The notes beneath the pieces were generated by a model. It was not told where the DNA came from, searched no databases, and saw only the letters and a list, made by a program, of their open reading frames with translations. A program made the position numbers and the translations under genes. DNA of 10,537 bases, taken from NCBI GenBank assembly GCA_021323355.1, contig JAJONK010000231.1, positions 1 to 10,537 of the forward strand, written 5' to 3'. This stretch comes from Deltaproteobacteria bacterium (GTDB taxonomy: Bacteria > Desulfobacterota > Binatia > UBA9968). Positions within the stretch are counted from its first letter, which is position 1, and every line of letters begins with the position of its first letter. This document shows, one piece after another, positions 6,816 to 10,537 of the stretch.

Positions 6816-7949
6816 ATGCCCTCCTCCGCAGTCTTGGACCTCGAAGCTTTGCTTGCACCCATTCCTGGTAATAATCCAGCAGGTGAGTCGGTGCGTTATG
6901 CCGGCGTTTACGACGCCATCCAGGAGGCTCGGCGCGCCGATGACGACCTAAACAAAGGCGATTGGCAGAGGGAAGCGAAGGTCGCCGACTGGCGTGCGGT
7001 GATCAATATTTCTACAGAAGCCATTGGAACGAAATGCAAGGATTTACAAATCGGTGCGTGGCTGGTGGAAGCTCTTACCAAACGAGATGGCTTCGCAGGT
7101 CTAAACGCGGGTCTTAATTTGTTGCACGAGTTGCACGAGCAGTTCTGGGACGGGCTTTATCCCGAGATCGAAGACGGCGACCTGGAGTTTCGTGCCGGTC
7201 CACTGAATTGGCTGAATGAAAAATTACCGGCGGCTATCCGGGAAGTCGCCTTGACGGGCGGAAATCCGCCGTACGCGTGGAATCACTGGGACGAATCGCG
7301 CAAGGTGGATAACTTAGGACGGCAAAACCCAGAGGCAATGCAGGCAGCCATTGCCGATGGGAAAATCACCGGTGAGCACTTCGAAAACTCCGTTAAAGCG
7401 ACGGAACGCGGGCATTTTGAGAGCCTATTCGAGGATCTATCTCAAAGCAAAGAACAGTTAAGCCGGCTCGAGAAGACTGTCGACGAAAAGTTCGGACCGG
7501 ACGCTCCTAGCTTAATTAAGATAAGAAACTCCATTGATGATTGTCATCAGGTTGTCAGCGGCATTCTCAAAAAGAAGAGAGAGGAAGATCCTACCTATAA
7601 GCCAGAATCCGACAGCACGATGGTAAAGGGGCCGATCTCTCCAACCCCAGAGACTATAGCCATGAATACAGGCACCACCCATGATAACGGAAGCCCCGTA
7701 GCAGTATCCGGAAACACCAGTTGGGCCGGCGAGCCGCGCAACCGCGAAGAGGCGTTTCAGCGCTTAGCCGTGCTCGCTGCCTATTTGAAGCGGGTTGAAG
7801 CCCAGCATCCGGTTACCTATCTGCTTGAACGCGCCGTACGATGGACCAAGATGCCCCTGGACCAGTGGCTCGGCGAGGTTGTCAGCAATCAAGACGTGCT
7901 CAATCAGCTGCGTGACACACTGGGGATTAAGGACCGAGATACCACTTGA
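6816..7949 (+). CDS. tssA: TssA, T6SS tail-assembly cap/priming protein (ImpA family)
   Basis: A 377-residue protein. The N-terminal ImpA_N domain (about 8-140) shows the family motif PIPGNNPAGESVRY, then DWRAV, then the helical LLHELHEQFWDGLYPEIEDGD. A helical, partly coiled-coil middle (about 195-250, with QSKEQLSRLEKTVDEKF) and a low-complexity linker (about 265-305) follow. The C-terminal module (about 308-375) reads NREEAFQRLAVLAAYLKRVEAQHPVTYLLERAVRW...MPLDQWLGEVV, matching the short-type TssA C-terminus, where 'EPHSPV.YL..RAV.W' is usual. TssA recruits and primes the Hcp tube and TssBC sheath at the baseplate and then tracks or anchors the distal end. ATG 6816 has AAGGAG (6802-6807) at 8-nt spacing. 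It is separated from tssB by 116 bp, probably on one transcript. Confidence 0.93.
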   Translation: MPSSAVLDLEALLAPIPGNNPAGESVRYAGVYDAIQEARRADDDLNKGDWQREAKVADWRAVINISTEAIGTKCKDLQIGAWLVEALTKRDGFAGLNAGLNLLHELHEQFWDGLYPEIEDGDLEFRAGPLNWLNEKLPAAIREVALTGGNPPYAWNHWDESRKVDNLGRQNPEAMQAAIADGKITGEHFENSVKATERGHFESLFEDLSQSKEQLSRLEKTVDEKFGPDAPSLIKIRNSIDDCHQVVSGILKKKREEDPTYKPESDSTMVKGPISPTPETIAMNTGTTHDNGSPVAVSGNTSWAGEPRNREEAFQRLAVLAAYLKRVEAQHPVTYLLERAVRWTKMPLDQWLGEVVSNQDVLNQLRDTLGIKDRDTT

Positions 7950-8065
7950 CACTGCTTGCAAGCCCGGAGTAGTTTCGCGCCAGGTTGTACGGTTACCGGA
8001 GACTTTGACTTATCATCGATGGCAGGTCGGCTCCACTGTTGAGCGCAAAAAATTAAGGAGGAGTT
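7950..8065. other. tssA-tssB spacer
   Basis: A 116-bp spacer with no gene, terminator hairpin or good promoter. It ends in a strong Shine-Dalgarno, AAGGAGGAG (8055-8063), for tssB. A TATCAT at 8011-8016 resembles a -10 box but lacks a well-placed -35. Confidence 0.5.
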
Positions 8066-8605
8066 ATGGCGAGAGAAAGTATACAAAGCAAGCTGGGTCG
8101 TGTACGACCGCCACGGGTGCACATCACCTACGATGTCGAAGTCGGCGACGCTATTCAGCTAAAGGAGCTTCCGTTTGTGGTCGGCGTACTATCGGATCTA
8201 TCGGGAAGACCCGATGAGGCGCTTCCTCCACTCAAGGATCGAAAGTTTGTCGAGATCGACCGCGATAACTTCGACGCCGTCTTAAAAGGCATGAAGCCGC
8301 GCTTGGCCTACCGGGTGGATAACAAACTGGCAGATGACGATAGCAAGCTCGGAGTCGAGCTTCGTTTCAACAGCATGGACGATTTTCAGCCGGAGCAGGT
8401 GGTCAACCAGGTGGAGCCTCTGAGAAAGCTGGCTGAGGCTCGGAAAAAGCTTTCCGATCTAATGGCCAAGATGGATGGCAACGACCGCTTGGTGGAACTC
8501 ATGGATGAAGTTATCCAGAATACGGATGCTCTACAAAAATTAAGTAAAGAAGCCGGACCGGCTGTTGCCGAGGGTGAGAAGGACTCCGTTAGCAAGGAGA
8601 AGTAA
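8066..8605 (+). CDS. tssB: TssB (VipA), small subunit of the T6SS contractile sheath
   Basis: A 179-residue protein, slightly above the usual 160-170. It begins MARESIQSKLGRVRPPRVHITYDV, the standard TssB start. Next comes the conserved core ELPFVVGVLSDLSG (34-47) with PLKDRKFVEID (about 55-65), then MKPRLAYRV, LRFNSMDDFQPEQVV and LRKLAEARKKLSDL. The C-terminus has a charged tail (KEAGPAVAEGEKDSVSKEK) beyond the conserved region. TssB interlocks with TssC to form the six-start helical sheath that contracts around the Hcp tube. The strong Shine-Dalgarno AAGGAGG, 4 nt before ATG 8066, suits a highly made structural protein. tssC starts one base after the stop, the usual tightly coupled tssBC pair. 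Confidence 0.97.
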   Translation: MARESIQSKLGRVRPPRVHITYDVEVGDAIQLKELPFVVGVLSDLSGRPDEALPPLKDRKFVEIDRDNFDAVLKGMKPRLAYRVDNKLADDDSKLGVELRFNSMDDFQPEQVVNQVEPLRKLAEARKKLSDLMAKMDGNDRLVELMDEVIQNTDALQKLSKEAGPAVAEGEKDSVSKEK

Positions 8606-8606
8606 A

Positions 8607-10100
8607 ATGGCAGAAAGAAGTCAAGCAAAAGCTAAGCTGTCCATCGCCGAAGAAGTACAAAAAGAAGGCAGTCTTTTAGATACAATCGTTGCCGAAAGTC
8701 GGATCGCCCGCAGCGACACCGAACGCTCCCGGGCCAAGGATCTTATCGGAGAATTTGTCCAGCAGGTTCTAGATGGCGCTGTGGTCGTCAAGAAGGATCT
8801 TGAAACTGCCATTGCCGCCAGGATCGCGGCGTTGGACGAGGCAATCTCGGCTCAGCTCAATGAAGTCATGCATGCGCCGGAATTTCAGAAGCTCGAAGGG
8901 TCATGGCGCGGGCTTCACTATCTAGTCCACCAGAGTGAGACCGGCACGATGATGAAGATCCGAGTCATGAACGTTTCCAAAGACGATCTCCGTAAAGACC
9001 TCGAACGAGCCGCTGAGTTCGATCAGAGCGCTCTTTTCAAAAAGGTTTACGAAGATGAATACGGGACGTTTGGCGGCGCGCCGTTCGGCGCGCTCATCGG
9101 TGATTATGAGTTTGGCCGGCATCCTCAAGATCTGTCGCTCCTGGAACAGGTTTCGCACGTCGCGGCGGGGGCTCACGCTCCGTTTATCGCCGCTGCCTCG
9201 CCGGGCCTTCTCAATCTCGATAGCTATACCGATCTGACTGGGCCGCGAGATTTGGCGAAAATTTTCGATACCGTGGAGTATGCCAAATGGAAATCGTTTC
9301 GCGAGTCGGAAGACTCGCGATACGTGGGACTCACATTGCCGCGCACATTGGCGCGGCTTCCTTACGGCCCTGAAACAGTGCCGGTGGAGTCTTTTAACTT
9401 TAAGGAAGAGGTCGACGGCAAGGACCACAGCAAATACCTCTGGAGCAATGCCGCATACTCGTTCGGGGCGCGATTGACAGATTCTTTTGCCAAGCACGGA
9501 TGGTGTGCCGCGATCCGTGGAGTGGAGGGAGGCGGTCTCGTCGAGGGTTTGCCGACTCATACGTTTAGCACCGACGAAGGCGAAATAGCGTTGAAGTGTC
9601 CCACGGAGATCGGCATTACCGACCGCCGCGAAAAAGAACTTTCGGATCTGGGATTAATTCCGCTCGTGCACTGCAAGGGGACAGATTACGCAGCATTTTT
9701 TGGTGCCCAGTCCTGCCAGAAGGCAAAGAAATACGACACCGACTCGGCCAATGCTAATGCTCGGCTCTCGACTCAGTTGCAATACATGATGGCCGTGTCG
9801 CGCTTTGCTCACTACCTGAAATCGATGATGCGGGATAAGATCGGCAGCTTCATGTCGCGCACTGATTGTGAAAAATTTCTTAATCGCTGGATCATGAATT
9901 ACGTGACCGAAGATGATAACGCGTCGGCAACCGTTAAAGCCCAATACCCGTTGCGAGAGGCGCGTGTGGAAGTGGCTGAGGTGCCAGGCAAGCCTGGTGT
10001 CTATCGCGCCATTGCATTCCTGAGGCCTCATTTCCAATTGGATGAGCTAACTGTTTCGTTGCGGTTAGTTGCCGAGTTGCCGGGTTCGGCCAGGAAGTAA
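8607..10100 (+). CDS. tssC: TssC (VipB), large subunit of the T6SS contractile sheath
   Basis: A 497-residue protein, the family's typical length. ATG 8607 is chosen over an in-frame ATG at 8565 because it has AAGGAG (8594-8599) at 7-nt spacing, follows the tssB stop by one base, and begins like other TssC proteins (MAERSQAKAKLSIAEEV). Conserved stretches in order: FQKLEGSWRGLHYLV, MNVSKDDLRKDLERA, FDQSALFKKVYEDEYGTFGGAPFG, GDYEFG, VAAGAHAPFIAAASP, RESEDSRYVGLTLPR, RLPYG, and AAYSFGARLTDSF. The last part reads ARLSTQLQYMMAVSRFAHYLK and ends in the strand-forming RPHFQLDELTVSLRLVAELP, which makes the handshake contacts in the sheath. The exposed N-terminal region is where the ClpV ATPase recognises contracted sheath in known systems; clpV is not in the window. 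No frameshift or missing segment is seen. Confidence 0.97.
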   Translation: MAERSQAKAKLSIAEEVQKEGSLLDTIVAESRIARSDTERSRAKDLIGEFVQQVLDGAVVVKKDLETAIAARIAALDEAISAQLNEVMHAPEFQKLEGSWRGLHYLVHQSETGTMMKIRVMNVSKDDLRKDLERAAEFDQSALFKKVYEDEYGTFGGAPFGALIGDYEFGRHPQDLSLLEQVSHVAAGAHAPFIAAASPGLLNLDSYTDLTGPRDLAKIFDTVEYAKWKSFRESEDSRYVGLTLPRTLARLPYGPETVPVESFNFKEEVDGKDHSKYLWSNAAYSFGARLTDSFAKHGWCAAIRGVEGGGLVEGLPTHTFSTDEGEIALKCPTEIGITDRREKELSDLGLIPLVHCKGTDYAAFFGAQSCQKAKKYDTDSANANARLSTQLQYMMAVSRFAHYLKSMMRDKIGSFMSRTDCEKFLNRWIMNYVTEDDNASATVKAQYPLREARVEVAEVPGKPGVYRAIAFLRPHFQLDELTVSLRLVAELPGSARK

Positions 10101-10172
10101 GGGAAGTATAAACCTAACCAGAGGTGGATAGCGGCATAACAACTTTCAACTTTCACGTTTGATGGAGGTCAT

Positions 10173-10537
10173 ATGGCGGCAGTAGATTATTTTCTGAAAC
10201 TCAAGGGCATTGATGGAGAGTCAACGGACCACAAGCACAAAGGGGAGATTGATGTAGAGTCTTTCTCGTGGGGCGAGACCAACTCTGGTACACATACGGG
10301 CGGCGGTGGAGGAGGTGCCGGCAAAGTTGTTATGCAGGATTTCCATTTTGTGATGAGGGTTAGTAAGGCAAGCCCAAAGCTCATGCTCGCGTGCGCGACG
10401 GGTGAGCACATTGGAGAAGGAACCCTGGTTTGCCGGAAGGCCGGTACAGAGCAGCAAGAATTCCTATCCGTAAAAATGACGGACCTACTAGTTTCCTCTT
10501 ACCAGACCGGTGGGTCGGGCGGTAGCGATATTGTTCC
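10173..10537 (+). CDS. hcp: Hcp (TssD), T6SS inner-tube protein, cut by the window end
   Basis: The first 121 residues are visible, of a usual 160-170. The protein starts MAAVDYFLKLKGIDGESTDH and continues with EIDVESFSWGETNSG, a glycine-rich turn (THTGGGGGGAGK), QDFHFVMRVSKASPKLMLACATGEH, and SSYQTGGSGGSD. This is very close in pattern to Hcp1 of Pseudomonas aeruginosa. Hcp forms stacked hexameric rings inside the TssBC sheath and is itself secreted, sometimes carrying small effectors. ATG 10173 has GGAGG (10164-10168) at 4-nt spacing. The 72-bp gap after tssC holds a tandem 7-mer (CAACTTT twice, 10140-10153) and no obvious terminator, so co-transcription with tssBC is likely. Nothing shows an effector extension, but the 3' end is outside the window. 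Confidence 0.95.
   Translation, partial: MAAVDYFLKLKGIDGESTDHKHKGEIDVESFSWGETNSGTHTGGGGGGAGKVVMQDFHFVMRVSKASPKLMLACATGEHIGEGTLVCRKAGTEQQEFLSVKMTDLLVSSYQTGGSGGSDIV

Noticed and set aside
7985..8016. Possible promoter TTGTAC ... TATCAT before tssB
   Set aside because: The -35 matches only three of six bases and the spacer is 20 bp; too weak to list.
8565..8606. Upstream in-frame ATG extending tssC by 14 residues
   Set aside because: It would overlap the end of tssB, has no good Shine-Dalgarno and adds residues absent from TssC proteins. ATG 8607 has an ideal ribosome site.
8922..9560. 212-aa - strand ORF
   Set aside because: Antisense to the highly conserved centre of tssC; its length reflects codon bias on the coding strand.
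10077..10112. TTGCCG ... TATAAA as an hcp promoter
   Set aside because: The spacer is about 24 bp, outside the workable range, and the -35 is poor.

Overview
The window is a type VI secretion system (T6SS) core cluster on the + strand, next to a divergently transcribed, broken Hanks-type Ser/Thr kinase gene. Base composition is moderate, slightly above 50 % GC by eye. The kinase begins with a short Cys-rich 'CPxC...FC..DG' segment, a layout common in Acidobacteriota and related soil lineages. Together with an FHA domain fused to TssM, this suggests an acidobacterial-type or deep-branching soil bacterium rather than a classical gammaproteobacterium. That assignment is inference and weak.

Layout: (1) Positions 1-1150, - strand: a receptor-type Ser/Thr kinase split into two reading frames. 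The N-lobe half (1150-800) ends at a TAG just after beta-strand 4. The catalytic half (821-1, running off the window) continues in the -1 frame. About 20 residues covering beta5, the hinge and alphaD are missing at the junction, so this looks like a real internal deletion or an assembly collapse. (2) 1151-1855: about 700 bp without a convincing gene, holding a perfect 8-bp inverted repeat near the kinase start and a good sigma70-like promoter before tssM. (3) 1856-5245: an FHA domain fused to TssM/IcmF, apparently without the usual C-terminal beta-domain. (4) 5263-6558: tssK. (5) 6559-6815: a gap holding a possible 36-aa ORF with a strong Shine-Dalgarno and a good sigma54-type -24/-12 element. 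(6) 6816-7949: tssA. (7) 8066-8605 tssB and 8607-10100 tssC, the contractile sheath. (8) 10173-end: hcp, the inner tube, cut by the window edge.

How they work together: TssM anchors the machine in the inner membrane. TssK adapts the baseplate to that membrane complex. TssA primes tail assembly. TssB/TssC form the contractile sheath and Hcp forms the tube it expels. The kinase and the FHA module recall the PpkA-Fha phosphorylation switch of known T6SSs, but here the FHA is part of TssM and the neighbouring kinase is disrupted. tssJ, tssL, tssE, tssF, tssG, clpV/tssH and vgrG are not in this window. I see a recognisable T6SS with unusual regulatory architecture, not an unknown class of system.
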